NCBI RefSeq assembly: GCF_050003625.1
Contig: NC_134400.1
Coordinates: 61,318,241-61,382,240, forward strand
Length of the DNA stretch: 64,000 bases
Direction: 5' to 3'
Source: Haematobia irritans
Taxonomy: Eukaryota > Arthropoda > Insecta > Diptera > Muscidae
The notes under the pieces are model-generated. The model did not search any database and was not told where the DNA came from. It was given only the letters and a program-made list of their open reading frames with translations. A program made the position numbers and the translations under genes. This document shows, in pieces, positions 1-11,732 of the stretch (position 1 is the stretch's first letter; each line of letters starts with the position of its first letter).

Positions 1-65
1 CGGCTTGATACTGTTATCAAACAAAAAGGAATGTACAACAAGTACTAAATGTACTAAACAACGGA

Positions 66-201
66 TTTTCTTCTCGTTTTCTTGTTGGAATCTCATACCG
101 CTTATATTATACACCCTCTTTATAAAATTGGTTGCTGTGTTGACGAGCATTCATTCATAATATCAGCGATATGAGATTCCAACAAGAAAACGAGAAGAAA
201 A
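66..201. repeat. Inverted repeat beside Penelope-like relic
   Basis: Arms of 37 nt at 66-102 and 165-201 are reverse complements with one mismatch; the spacer is about 62 bp. The right arm runs directly into the Penelope-like relic. Penelope-like elements often sit as partly inverted or tandem copies, so this may be a piece of the element's own repeat structure, but only the arms themselves are seen. Confidence 0.75.
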
Positions 202-316
202 TACATACCATACAAAGGATGAACGATTTCCCATACAATACAAGCTCGGACTTAATAAGAAGAGCAAAAGACAACAGAAATAAAAGCGCGGTTGAAAAGG
301 ATATACAAAGGATTGA

Positions 317-615
317 CATACATACCAAACTTCTTCGAATATGTTGAACAAAGAAAAATATCAAATCGCGCAAAAAATTTACAACACAGTCAACAAGTTC
401 TTTAGCAGGACCAAATCAAAAATCAATAGCCACGATAAATCGAATGTGGTGCACAAGATCACATGTAATGGGGACAAGTCCGACATATGCCAGAAAGTAT
501 ATGTCGGTACTACAAAAACAAAATTAAAAACTAGACTCTCTGGGCATAAATCGGACCAAATTTAACCTAATCTCCAAGATGTAGATATTTTAGCCCAGGA
601 AAACCACTGTGCGCA
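317..615 (+). pseudogene. Penelope-like retroelement, C-terminal GIY-YIG remnant
   Basis: The central open frame (341-565) encodes about 74 residues. It contains a basic stretch, then VVHKITC, then VYVGTTKTKLKTRLSGHK, which has the layout of the GIY-YIG endonuclease linked to the reverse transcriptase in Penelope-like elements. A preceding YIPNFFEYV segment is in another frame, and a following NLQDVDILAQENH segment lies after a stop and frame change. The copy is therefore broken by at least two frameshifts and lacks the reverse transcriptase. It is cut on the right by the element that starts near 618. The upstream sequence 171-316 may belong to the same element but is not recognisable. No function is expected. 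Confidence 0.65.
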
Positions 616-1727
616 TATATACACTGAAAGGAAAATTTATGTCATGAGAACGAATTTTTACGTCCCGGTGACGAATTTTTCGTCAAAAATGAGCTAACGT
701 AACATTTCATCCCGGTGATGAATTTTTCGTCATGGCGATGAATTGTAGTTCATCACTGTGATGAACACTTTGACATCCCATAGATCACTATATTACGTCC
801 AGGTGATGAAAATATTTCATCTATGCGATTATGTATTTCGTATCTGCGATCATTCTCTTTCATCCATGCGATGATGAAATTGTTTATAAGTTTCTACTTG
901 GTCGTCGCTACAAACGCGATCGTCACAGCGATGAATGCTTCTCCTAAATTTGACGTAATCCATTCATCAATATGATGTAATCGATTCATCCATTTGACGT
1001 AATCGATTCATTAATATGATGTAAACCGCTCATAAATTTGATGTACCATATTCATTAATATAAGTCAATTTTGTGGTAAGGAGGAGAAATTTATATTAAT
1101 GAATGGACGAATATAAGTCCACTAGATAATTTCCGTCCTTATCACAAATTTGACTTATATGGTGAATAGGTTACATTAAATTGATAAATGGATTATCAGA
1201 AATATTTTCTACGACACCTTATATACAACCATATTGTCTTTTTAATTAAATTTAAATTTTATTTATTTGAAATAAGGTACAAATAACGAAATAAATACGT
1301 ACATAAAATGTATCACACAAATGCAAATATCTGCTTTTTTTCGAAAGCTGTTGATTTTGATAAATTGACCATCAAGATACACAAACATGCTGTTACCTTA
1401 ATAATGTTTAGATCACCAATAGCAAGGATGAAAAGTTTTTTGGGTTCAGCCTATGGAGTAAAAAAATTATAAAGAAGAATTTAAAAATTGATATTTTGAA
1501 TTATTGTAAAATATTTTCGATGCTCGTAGAATTTTTAAACAAAATTTAAATTTTTGTTCATTCAATTCGTCTTTCTCACAGAACGAAAAATGTTATTCAA
1601 TTAGCTCTTTATTTTCGGCATGCGCGACCACCTTCACACTTTGAACTAAACTCATCAACTGATAAGAACCATTTGAGAAATTCTTACCGCACAAAAAAAA
1701 ACAACATCCCTACCACACAACTACATA

Positions 1728-2940
1728 TCAGGTTGGCTGATAAGTCCCCGGTCTAACAAAGAAAAACACATTTTTTGTCAAAATTCGTTTTTATTATTCA
1801 ACACAGTTCCCTTCAAGAGCGATACAACGATTATAATGACCTTCCAATTTTTTGATACCATTTTGGTAGTACTCCTTCGGTTTTGCCCCAAAATAGACCT
1901 CAGTTTCGGCGATCACCTCTTCATTGCAGCCAAATTTTTTCCCTGCGAGCATCCTTTTGAGGTCTGAGAACAAGAAATAGTCGCTGGGGCCAGATCTGGA
2001 GAATACGGTGGGTGGGGAAGCAATTCGAAGCCCAATTCATGAATTTTTGCCATCGTTCTCAATGACTTGTGGCACAGTACATTGTCTTGGTGGAACAACA
2101 CTTTTTTCTTTTTCATATGGGGCCGTTTTGCCGCGATTTCGACCTTCAACCTTCTTAAGATAATCGATAAAAATTATTCCATGCGCATCCGAAAAAACAG
2201 AGGCCATTGCTTTGCCACCGGACTTTTGAGTCTTTCCACGCTTCGGAGACGGTTCACCGGTCGTTGTCCACTCATCCGACTGTCGATTGGACTCAGGAGT
2301 GTAGTGATGGAGCCATGTTTCATCCATTGTCACATTTCATCCATTGTCACACCCGAGGGTGTATTACGAGTTAACAGCTGCAAACACCGCTCAGAATCAT
2401 CAACACCTTGTTGCTTTTGGTCAAATGTGAGCTCGCGCGGCACCCATTTTGTACAGAGCTTCCGCATGTCCAAATATTGATGAATGATATGACCAACACG
2501 TTCCTTTGATATCTTTAAGGCCTCTGCTATCTCGATCAACTTCATTTTACGGTCATTCAAAATCATTTTGTGGATTTTTTGATGTTTTCGTCGGTAACCA
2601 CCTCTTTCGGGCGACCACTGCGTTCACTTCATTTCACCACGCTTGAATTTTGCATACCAATCAATTATTGTTGATTTCCCTGGGGCAGAGTCCGGAAACT
2701 CATTATCAAGCCAAGTTTTTGCTTTTTTTCCCTTCAGAAAACAGTATTTTATCAATACACGAAATTCCTTTTTTTCACAATAACAAAAGTTGCTTCACAA
2801 AAGACGATCTATCTCACAAACTTACAAACGTCAAATTTTGACACATATCATTTGAAGGTTAGTACTATATAAAAATAATATGCACTTAATACTAGCGACG
2901 CCATCTATGTGTCAGACCGGGGACTTATGAGCCAACCTGT
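1728..2940 (-). mobile_element. Himar1-like mariner (irritans subfamily), inactive
   Basis: The termini are inverted repeats of about 27 bp: the left begins TCAGGTTGGCTGATAAGTCC, the right ends in the complement of ACAGGTTGGCTCATAAGTCC. TA dinucleotides flank the element on both sides (1726-1727, 2941-2942), the target duplication typical of mariner. The right end continues into the GTCTGACACATAGATGG motif known from Himar1. Length is about 1.21 kb against 1.3 kb for intact members, because of internal deletions. The transposase is on the minus strand and is broken. Confidence 0.93.
1794..2776 (-). pseudogene. Himar1-like mariner transposase, multiply broken
   Basis: Fragments in several frames match the mariner transposase in order. 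They include a helix-turn-helix segment (MILNDRKMKLIEIAEALKIS), the catalytic TMDETWLHHY, LFHQDN and PPYSPDLAP motifs, and a C-terminal tail ending in two stops at 1791-1796. Damage seen: no ATG at the expected start; a short deletion after KFKRGEM that brings in a stop; a tandem duplication of about 16 bp around 2328-2358 just before the first catalytic Asp; a deletion of roughly 20 codons after FIDYL; and a frame change after SPDLAP. The parts are so like Himar1 that the copy is probably young, but it cannot make transposase. Confidence 0.92.
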
Positions 2941-3684
2941 TATGAATGTGTTATTGCATTAGTATTTGAATACACATCAACGGAGTAGATGAAATGTTTC
3001 GTCTATTTGATTACTTTTTTCATCAATTTGATGACTTTAGTTGTTCTCATACATCTTGGATGCCGATTTAAAAACAACCATGTGAACAAATGTTTGCTCA
3101 AATTCTCGTTTGAGTTAAGTTAAATGTGGAGAGAGCATGATATACCCAAAAACAAAAAATTACTTTGCTCTCATTAATAAAAGCTGTGTACAGTTATTTG
3201 AAAAAAGAAACGTAACAAGCGAATTTGTCTGTGTGTGTTTTTTTAGGTAGAGAAATAACTGCACATCTACAGAACGTATGAATTTTACCATCGCATTGAA
3301 CACTGTTTCGTCACATTGACGATTGATTCGACTTTTAGGTGTTTCACTTTAGTACTAATGGAAAAAGGTAAATTGCAATAATTCATATACTATATACCGT
3401 TTTATTTAGTATTTGAGATTTTTTCGACACATACTTCAGAGAAAAGTGTGTTTCATCAATTTGAAGATTCTTTCATCGCATTGACGAAAACTAGCATCCT
3501 TGATACATCATGGAAATAAAACACTTAAAACTTTTGTCCAACTTATATTAAAATGTGGAATTCATATAGTGGGACTTCATATAAACGAAGTTAATTTAAA
3601 TCAAAAGTTAATTTGTGTTAACTTTCCCTGAAGCGGGAAGAAAATAATTTCGTCTCATTGACGAAGCTAGATCGTCAATGTGAC

Positions 3685-3724
3685 GAACTACGAAAAGAAC
3701 TACGAAAAGAACTACGAAAAGAAC
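3685..3724 (+). repeat. 12-bp tandem repeat, 3.3 copies
   Basis: The unit GAACTACGAAAA is repeated three times perfectly and then starts a fourth. It lies inside the GATGA-rich element and creates a short spurious open frame rich in R, K and E. Confidence 0.9.
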
Positions 3725-3886
3725 AAGAAATTAACTTTGATGATTACTTTCGTTACGTAGACTACCGAAATACTCACATAGACGAAACTTTTCATCGCAT
3801 AGACGAAAACGCATTGATGAAACTGAATCGTCAATATGACGAACGCTTTTTCTTTCGGTTTATATAGAAATATAAATAAAAACAAT

Positions 3887-5519
3887 TAAGAAAAGTCTAA
3901 AGTCGGGCGGTGCCGACTATATTATACCCTTCACCCTTATGTAGGCCAAAATTTGTGTTACTATCTACTTCACATTTGCTGGAAGCTATATAACATAAAG
4001 GAGACAATTTGTTTACTTCTACAAAATCTCTTACTATCTACTTCACATTTGCTGGAAGCTATATAACATAAAGGAGACAATTTTTTTACTTCTACAAAAT
4101 CTCTAGAATTAAAATTTAAATCGGCTAACGCTATCCAGTTAATTGGAGGACACTTCCATTGAAAATGGGTCTAAAATGTGTAACAGTCTACCATATTTCC
4201 CCAACTCTGGTGTACGTATATATGGGAGCTATATATAATCTGAACCGATTTTGACTAAATTTGACATGTATAGTTAGAATAATAACTCTGCTATCTATGC
4301 GAAATTTCACGTAAATAGCAGTATAACTTTGGCCCCCTGGTCATATGAGTGCAAATCGGACGGAAGATATATATGGGAGCCATATCTAAATCTGAACCGA
4401 TTTCAACCAAATTTGACACAATTACCGATACTACCAAACGTACTCCTTGTGTGAAATTTGAAGCAAATCACGGCAAAACCCTGGATTTTGAGGCCATATA
4501 AGTTCAAATCGGACGAAAGATATATATGGGAGCTATATCTAAACCTGAATCGATTTTGACCATATTTGGCACATACAATAGTATCATTAAAAGTACCGCT
4601 TGTCCAAAATTTGAAGTAAGTCAGTGTAAAACTCTGGCTTTTGAGACCATATAAGTCCAAATCGGGCGAAAGATATATATGTGAGCTATATCTAAATCTG
4701 AACCGATTTTAACAAAATTTGACACACTTAACGATACTATCAAACGTACCCCTTGTGCAAAATTTGAAGCAAATCACGGCAAAACTCTGGCTTTTGTGGC
4801 CAAATAAGTTCAAATCGGACGAAAGATATATATGGGAGCTATATCTAAATTTGAACCGATTTTAACAAAATTTGACACACTTAACGATACTATCAAACGT
4901 ACCCCTTGTGCAAAATTTGAAGCAAATCACGGCAAAACTCTGGCTTTTGTGGCCAAATAAGTTCAAATTGGACGAAAGATATATATGGGAGCTATATCAA
5001 AATTTGAACCGATTTCAATCAAATTTACCAAGCATTGGTAGAATGTCAATTCTACCCTCTGTGCAAAATTTCACGAAGATCGGTAGTAAACTTTGGCCTC
5101 TGTGGTCATATGAGTCTAAATCGGACGAAAGATATATATGGGAGCTATATCTAAATCTGAACCGATTTGGCTGATATTTTGCAAGATTTTCGAGATTCAT
5201 AAAATATTTGGATGTACGGTATTTCAAGAAAATCGGTTGATAAACACGCTAGCTATGACCAAATCGGGGATAAATATATATGTGCCAAAATTGAGGACGA
5301 TCGGACTTAAATTGCGAGCTGTACTTTGTGCACAAAATTACATATACAGACTGACGGACGGACAGACAGACAGACGGACATCGCTAAATCGACTCAGAAT
5401 TTAATTCTAAGCCGATCGGTATACTAAAAGATGGGTCTATGATCACTATTTCTTGGCGTTACATACAAATGAACAAACTTATTATACCCTGTACCACAGT
5501 AGTGGTGAAGAGTATAAAT
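3887..5519. mobile_element. DINE-1/mini-me-type element, subfamily I, copy 1
   Basis: Starts near AAAGTCTAAAGTCGGGCGG, then GACTATATTATACCC; ends at a CCACAGTAGTGGTGAAG palindrome followed by GTATAA. The interior is a run of imperfect direct repeats of about 160-180 bp, each holding ATATATGGGAGCTATATC and AATCTGAACCGATT. Near the right end is a (GACGGACAGACA) microsatellite with the complement of GAGTCGATTTAGC. This matches the mini-me core described in dipterans and DINE-1/Helentron-like elements. A local 73-bp direct duplication begins at 3958 and 4031. There is no coding capacity. Confidence 0.75.
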
Positions 5520-6110
5520 ACAGTAAAAAGAAATAGCTTTTAGTGTAAACTCAAACGTAGTGGCTTCGAGCCATGTTTTGGTATAGCCCCCATATAGACC
5601 GATTTCCCGATTTTATTTCTTGAGCTTCTAGAAACCGTAGATTATATCCAATTTACCTAGAGGTATTATTATCGGATTTAGTTTTTAAAGGTCCATTTGG
5701 TAATGATTCCATATAGACCGACTTCACTTCTTGAGGGTATAGAAGGCGCACGGATTATGAAAATTGCTTCCCGAAATTTCCCGATTTTACTTCTCGTAAT
5801 CATTTGAATAATGGTGTAAAAACTTCAGATTTCAAGTCAATGCGTCATTTCATCATTTATCTTGCACACTTACACGATATGTTTATGATTATGCAAAAAT
5901 CATCATAGGTAGAATCTTTAAATTTCTCTTCGGGAAGTGTACTGGTTAAACTGATCTACTCGGGAGAAAATCTGTCATCAAACTCCTTGAAATTCTATAT
6001 ATTATCAAGTATCCCGCTACGACTAACGTATTATATTTGATTCATGGTGGTGGGTATTTAAGATTCGGCCCGGCCCAACTTACGAATACTGCTGTATATA
6101 CTTGTGTGTT
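5520..6110. mobile_element. Third DINE-type relic
   Basis: Contains ATAGCCCCCATATAGACCGA-like blocks, and ends with GGTGGGTATTTAAGATTCGG, CCCGGCC and GCTGTATATACTTGT, the same kind of terminus as the other DINE copies. The left part is worn and its border is unclear. No gene seen. Confidence 0.5.
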
Positions 6111-6884
6111 TTTTTTTATACCCTCCATCATAGGATGGGGGTATATTAACTTTGTCATTCCGTTTGTAACACATCGAAATATTGCTCTAAGACCCCATAA
6201 AGTATATATATTCTGGGTCGTGGTGAAATTCTGAGTCGATCTAAGCATGTCCGTCCGTCCGTCTGTTGAAATCACGCTAACTTCCGAACGAAACAAGCTA
6301 TCGACTTGAAACTTGGCACAAGTACTTGTTATCGATGTAGGTCGGATGGTATTGAAAATGGGCCATATCGGTCCAGTTTTACGTATAGCCCCCATATAAA
6401 GGGACCCCATATAAACCGATCCCCAGATTTGGATTGTGGAGCCTCAAAGGGAAGAAAATTTCATGCGATCCGGCTGAAATTTGGTACATGATGTTGGTAT
6501 GTGGTCTCTAGCAACCATGCAAAAATTGGTCCACATCGGTCCATAATTATATATAGACCCCATATAAACCGATCTCCAGATTTGGCTTGCGAAGCCTCAA
6601 AGAGAAGCAAATTGCATCCGATCCGGTTGTAATTTGGAACATGGTGTTAGTATATGATCTTTAACAACCGTGGCAGAATTGGTCCATATCGGTCCATAAT
6701 TATATATAGCCCCCATATAAAACGTTCTCCAGATTTGACCTCCGGAGCCTCTTGGAGGAGCAAAATTCATCCGATCCGGTTCAAATTAGGAACGTGGTGT
6801 TAGTATATGGTCGCTAAGAACCATACCAAAATTGGTCCATATCGGTTCATAATCATGGTTGCCACTAGAGCCAAAAATAATCTA

Positions 6885-7115
6885 CCAAGTTTTTATTTCT
6901 ATAGAAAATTTTGTCAAAAGTTCATTTCTATAGAAAATTTTGTTAAAATTTTATTTCTATAGAAAATTTTGTCAAAAGTGTATTTCTATAGAAAATTTTG
7001 TTAAAATTTTATTTCTGTAGAAATTTTTGTCAAAATTTTCTTTCTATAGACAATTTTGTCAAAATTTTTATTTCTATAGAAAATTTTGTGAAAATTTTAT
7101 GTCTACTTTGTCAAA
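6885..7115 (+). repeat. About eight copies of a 29-30 bp palindromic unit
   Basis: The unit centres on TTTCTATAGAAA followed by ATTTTGTCAAAA and is repeated with small variations inside DINE copy H1. The TTTCTATAGAAA core is self-complementary. Confidence 0.85.
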
Positions 7116-7180
7116 CTGAATTATATACGTATTGGATCGATCTTTTTTGATTTAATATATACCACGTATGGACTTACATA

Positions 7181-7696
7181 CACTCAAAAAAAAGTGAACT
7201 CTATATTTCACTAAAGCCAATTTAACTTTCGTTTAGTTCATGGAATTATTACGTTTGGAGAAAGTTTCCTCTACTCTAATATTTTTTTGTGTACGTTAGT
7301 TAAATTAACTAAAACCGAGGAAAAAAATATACACAAATGAAGGATAAAGATTAACTAAATTCGTGTCTTCTACAAAATAGTTCAATATTTCTTTAAATTT
7401 GTAAATTTTACTACAAATGCGTTCATCATGAACTTCGTATGTCACTAAAGACATTCTTGCAATTTTGAACTCCAATTTTTTCCTTCAAACTACAAAATTT
7501 TCTTTAACAAGTGAAAAAACTTAATTATGTCTAATAAATTTTCTTGAATTTGTTGAAAAATATTTACTTATTTTTATAACATCGGCGTGATGCCAGCGTT
7601 TGTTATACTGTTTAGTTAAAATTTTCTAAAAATATTCAAAATTTTCTAAAATTAACCGAAATTTTTCTTCCTGGTGGGTTCACTGTGTTTTCAGTG
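7181..7696. mobile_element. TA-target MITE, family A, copy 1
   Basis: Left end CACTCAAAAAAAAGTGAAC; right end the complement of CACTGAAAACACAGTGAACC. TA flanks both ends (7179-7180, 7697-7698), and removing the insert restores the DINE sequence seen at 41.1 kb, so the borders are well fixed. The interior is AT-rich with scattered AACTAAA/TTTAGTT motifs. A reverse partial copy is at 12,030-12,224. Confidence 0.85.
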
Positions 7697-7873
7697 TACA
7701 ATTTAGAAGATGGTGTTAGGAGGTTTTAAGATACCTTGCCATCGGCAAGCGTTACCGCAACTTAAGTAATTCGATTGTGGATGGCAGTGTTTAGAAGAAG
7801 TTTCTACGCAATCCATGATGGAGGGTACATAAGCTTCGGCCTGGCCGAACTTACGGCCGTATATACTTGTTTT

Positions 7874-9720
7874 AGTTGAAAATAGCTTAATATCTCTTTT
7901 ATCAAAATTGTTTCGTGTGTCAATACTTATGTGTACCACTGTATATCACTTATCTTGTTCTGTCTGTGTATGGTAACCATTGTAAAATTCATTGAAGTCG
8001 TTTCGAAATTGCATAACTTTGGACGAGATTGTGAATTTGGATCATCTTGGACGAAGTAGTTTGATGCTAAGTAATAATGGAGATGATTTCCATTAAAAGA
8101 CTACAGGACATTTCACTGCAAAAGAATATTCTCTTATGAGAGTGTGAATAGTTTTCTTAATGGAATCTTAAATTAAATTTCTTTCAATAGGACTTTAGGT
8201 ACAATAGCTGTTCGTTATAAACATGTTGGACTGTACATGCATTCCAACATTCATTTCATAGACACACAAAGGGTGCCCTTTATTCACACGGCTTTCCTGT
8301 TGGACAACACACCGGATACAATTTCAATACAATGAATTTATAGCATTTTATTCGATACCGTATTCACACATACTCACACATACACGCGCATGGGCTAACA
8401 CATGTTGTCAATGCTACATAAATACAAACAAATAAAAATATCGATAAACAATAAAGGAAAATTTCATAAATTTATGCACCCCTCAATGGTGGTTAAAAAA
8501 CGTTAATAGATCACACTGCTGTTGTCATTGTTTACCACACTCGGTTTTTGGATTTGGGGTTGCTCCTTCCTGTCTGCATCATCCGTTGGACTTGCCGACA
8601 TGTTACGGCCAAGGTACCGCCTTTTAGCGACACCAAACCACCATAGCCCAGTTGGTCCTTCGTCTATTGGCATAGAAGTGAACGAAGAAACCGACCACTT
8701 AGACTTGAAATATGACTGTTGCCAATGGTTTGGGTTAACATTCATTTGTGGTTGTAATTACTTTTAACCCATTTGCTATAAATTAATGATAGACCCCCTG
8801 TCTTGGCAGGCCTTGACAGTTGACAGGGGACAGTTGAATTTGCCTCAGCGGACCTATGAGTGCATCGATGAGGAACGATGATATTATACTCGATTGCCAC
8901 CAGGGATAAATGGTAAAAAGTTTTGATTAACGAAATGAATTTAAAGTTTCCCCAAATCCAAACACTTACTTATGGTGAAAGTGATGGAAGCCAAAGGCAT
9001 TTTGCACTTGGCTTAAGTCACCCATGCTCTCACCATACCCTATATGGTGGCAAACTTATCTTGGGAGCATTTATTTGTAATTTCCTATTAAAAACTGTTC
9101 GGGTCTGTGTCAAATCAAGACAACAGCTGGGTTGCCCTCATTGGGCTTCATTTAGGTCCCTCCAGTGTGATTCTAGTCCCAAATTCAATTAGGCTATTTC
9201 CGTTTGTTATTTCGTTTTCAGTCATATCCATGGAGTGTCAGATTTTTCATATTTTTCAAATATTAGCCTTCGTATACATTGGGGATTCCTTTCGATTGTT
9301 TTTAATCTTTTGTGTCTGTTTGAAGCCTTTTGTAAATTTGGAAATCAATGAAAATCTGTATATTTGTAGCCGCACAAACTGCTAGTCTCAATTTTTCAAT
9401 GCCTAAAAAACCTAATAAAATAGAGCTAAACTCCAGGGAAGGCGAATAAATTATAACCTGAACACATTCGAAAACAGTTTACTTGCTTCCATACATTTTA
9501 ACCTTCAGCTAAGGATTTAGTATCAAAAATGTTTCAAAACAAAAATATTTTTAAGAACCCAGCAAAAAAAAGCGTCGGCAAAAAAGTAATAAAAATGTTC
9601 TTTTTGGATCCGGAAGTGGTGCAAAATTGACGCAGAAGCGATGAATTTAACATGGGCTTGTCATAGGACGGAAGTCCTCCATTTCGACAGCCGTTGCACT
9701 GAATTTGCATCACTTCTTTA
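7874..9720. other. Unassigned, mostly single-copy sequence
   Basis: About 1.8 kb without recognisable TE features. The GC content of 8520-9200 is somewhat higher than its surroundings, but overlapping short frames on both strands show no recognised domain and no splice pattern I could support. It could be intergenic or intronic host DNA. Confidence 0.4.
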
Positions 9721-10373
9721 CACTCAAAAAAAATTTTACTTGGATCCAAAGATTTTGACCTTCCTTTAAGGATTTTGGTATTGATTCCGAGCTAAAGATG
9801 CGGCTTCTTTAAAATAAAGACATTTTTTACGGACCTCCCTGCCTTTAAATCTAGGATCAATAAAATTGGATACAGATCTCATTCATCGAATTTGTATTCT
9901 CTGTTTGCGATATATTAATAAAGGTATCCATGTACAAACAAATTCCAGTTACAAAATCCAAATTATGCAAAGTTCAAAGTAAAAACTATTTTCTTAATGC
10001 TAAAAAACTTTAAACCAAAGATGCAAATACTTAAAATAAGTCTTAGCCTATATTTGAAGCGTTTTTATCCTAAATTTAAAACTTCAATATGTCAGTTGAG
10101 TTAAAGACGACTTCTTTATGTGAAAAATGTTTTTCTTTATTTTAAGGAACATTTGCCTTACTTCAAAGATCTACAACTTCAACAGAGGGACGCAAAATTT
10201 CAAGATTTGTGTCCTAAATTTAATGAAAAAAAAATTTGAAGCTAGGATTATAAACTTTCTTTTAATTAAAATGTCATTATGTTAAAGAATTTTGTCCTTA
10301 GCATTGCGTAAATTTTGAGTCCTAAAATTTAAGTTGCATAATCCTCCATATTAGTTCTATATTTTTTTCAGTG
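9721..10373. mobile_element. TA-target MITE, family B, copy 1
   Basis: Left end CACTCAAAAAAAATTTTAC followed by TTGGATCCAAAGATTTTGACC; right end the complement of CACTGAAAAAAATATAG. Family B is recognised by a subterminal CCAAAGATTTTG...GGTATTGATTCCGAG block, found again at 18.4, 42.3 and 47.5 kb. About 653 bp, no coding capacity. Confidence 0.75.
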
Positions 10374-10675
10374 TGGGTGTGATCCGAATTCAATGCTTTG
10401 AATGTAAATTAAAAAAAATCTGTGATACTTTGTCAAATAAATAATTTTGTATAATTTTTAATCTCGGAAGCGTTTGACCCCAAATATTTTTAAAAATTCA
10501 CAATTTTTCAGATTGGATTTAGCATTTTTTTTTTCGACAAAATTTAAATAATTTATACCATTTTATGAATTCTTATTCTGTTTTTAACCTATTTGAAACA
10601 AAAAAAGTTAAATTACCCATTAAAAGAATAAAAAAAGCATGTTATAAAAAATTGAATTAAAAGAAGTTCCTGGGT
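10374..10675. other. AT-rich spacer
   Basis: About 300 bp of AT-rich sequence between two MITEs; nothing recognised. Confidence 0.5.
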
Positions 10676-11172
10676 ACACCGAAAAAAAGTAAACTGTTTT
10701 ATAGGAAGAATAAACTAACTCGTACGAAAATTGAACTAAATTTTGCTACACATTTTGAGATTTCCCAAAGCGTTGTTAAAACAAGGAAAATTTAATGCCC
10801 TGTTGTACTTTTTAACTACAGTTTACAAAATTACACCCTCTAATAGAAGAAAATATTAACTAAAAGTTAAGAAGAAAATCATTGGCGCCAAATCATGACC
10901 ATTTTAACCATACAGTAGTTCATTCATTTTTGGGAATCGTATGAAAATGTTCATTGGCTTTAGTTCATATTGAACTTATGTGTACGGTCATCGAACTTTA
11001 TACTCACGTTTAGTTCATAAAATATTTGAGACATGCTTAAAAAAACGAAAATTTCATTGGGCTGTGGAAAATTTCGCAAAAATTAATAAAACTTAACTAC
11101 TAACAAATAATTTTTTACATTAAAAATAAGTTAAATTTAGCGTTATTTTAACTACGGAAATTTTTTTCTGTG
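10676..11172. mobile_element. TA-target MITE, family C, copy 1
   Basis: Left end CACCGAAAAAAAGTAAACTG; right end the complement of CACAGAAAAAAATTTCCGTAG. TA flanks both ends (10,674-10,675 and 11,173-11,174). The interior has repeated GAACTAAA/TTTAGTTC motifs. A close second copy is at 13,810-14,296. 497 bp, no gene. Confidence 0.82.
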
Positions 11173-11289
11173 TAGTTAAAATAAAGAACATCATTGGGAG
11201 TGCATCTTCTGGAAGTCATTTTAAAGTTGTGCCTTTGGAAGAACTTCCAAATTTTTTGCTGGGAAATAACACAACTTTAAAAGTAGATA

Positions 11290-11732
11290 CACTCATAGAA
11301 AAAATCATGCACGGCGTGCTCATTTCAAAACGATTCGTTCATGAAAGTCAATCAACACACATGTGGTGTCAAACGGAGAACAGGCGGTGTCAATCTGACA
11401 ACGATAAAATGACACCATGCGTTGTCGAAATAAAAACCAACGTTCACGATCTGAAAACGTTGTGGTTACGAATTAATAAACAAAATTATAAAAAGATATC
11501 CGCTACCGTGACTCGATCCTTAGCACATTTCACCACCGAGGGAGTTGCCATAATAACGCCTAACGATTATTTTAAGACTTTTCATGGCCAAAGAAAAACG
11601 AATTCCGTTCATGAAATCGTGAACCCCCGTGGACGAAATTGTGAACATTCCGTTTTAATTTTTTGTGAACGTTTCCGTTTCATTTTGTCACCATACGTTC
11701 ACGACTATGGAACGTAATTTTTTCTATTAGTG
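11290..11732. mobile_element. TA-target MITE, family D, copy 1
   Basis: Left end CACTCATAGAAAAAATCATG; right end the complement of CACTAATAGAAAAAATTACG; TA on both sides. It has several internal inverted GTTCATGA/CGTGAAC segments. A 162-codon open frame runs across it (11,229-11,717) but starts outside the element and shows no domain, so I treat it as chance. A diverged copy, with a tRNA-like segment mostly lost here, is at 13,617-14,410. Confidence 0.78.

Larger units (their letters stand above)
618..3864. mobile_element. GATGA/CGTCA-rich inverted-repeat element, split by mariner
   Basis: The ends are imperfect inverted repeats: the left begins TATACACTGAAAGG, the right reads TATAAACCGAAAG on the other strand. 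Both flanks of the mariner insertion (about 640-1720 and 2943-3860) are saturated with short variants of GATGAA/TTCATC and TGACGAA/TTCGTC, many in local inverted pairs. This composition is absent elsewhere in the window, so I read the two parts as one element of about 2 kb with the mariner inside. No coding frame is seen. The short open frame at 3658-3867 is made of a 12-bp tandem repeat and is not a gene. Confidence 0.5.
6111..7873. mobile_element. DINE-1/mini-me-type element, subfamily H, copy 1
   Basis: Left end TATACCCTCCATCATAGGAT; right end GGCCGAACTTACGGCCGTAT then ATACTTGT. Near the left end lies the diagnostic core: CCCATAAAGTATATATATTC, GAGTCGATCTAAGCATG and (GTCC/GTCT)n. Interior blocks of about 170-180 bp repeat, each with ATATAGCCCCCATATAAACC and CCGATCCGG. 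The copy holds a 30-bp tandem array at 6885-7115 and is split by a TA-target MITE at 7181-7696. Confidence 0.8.

Noticed and set aside
3658..3867. Small acidic/basic protein frame
   Set aside because: It is translated 12-bp tandem repeat and GATGA words of a non-coding element.
8503..8767. Overlapping 80-codon frames on both strands as a host exon
   Set aside because: Antisense frames over the same DNA, no recognised domain, no splice sites at the edges.
11229..11717. 162-codon open frame as a gene
   Set aside because: It starts outside and runs through family D, a MITE with clear inverted ends; the second copy of the MITE does not keep the frame and no domain is visible.
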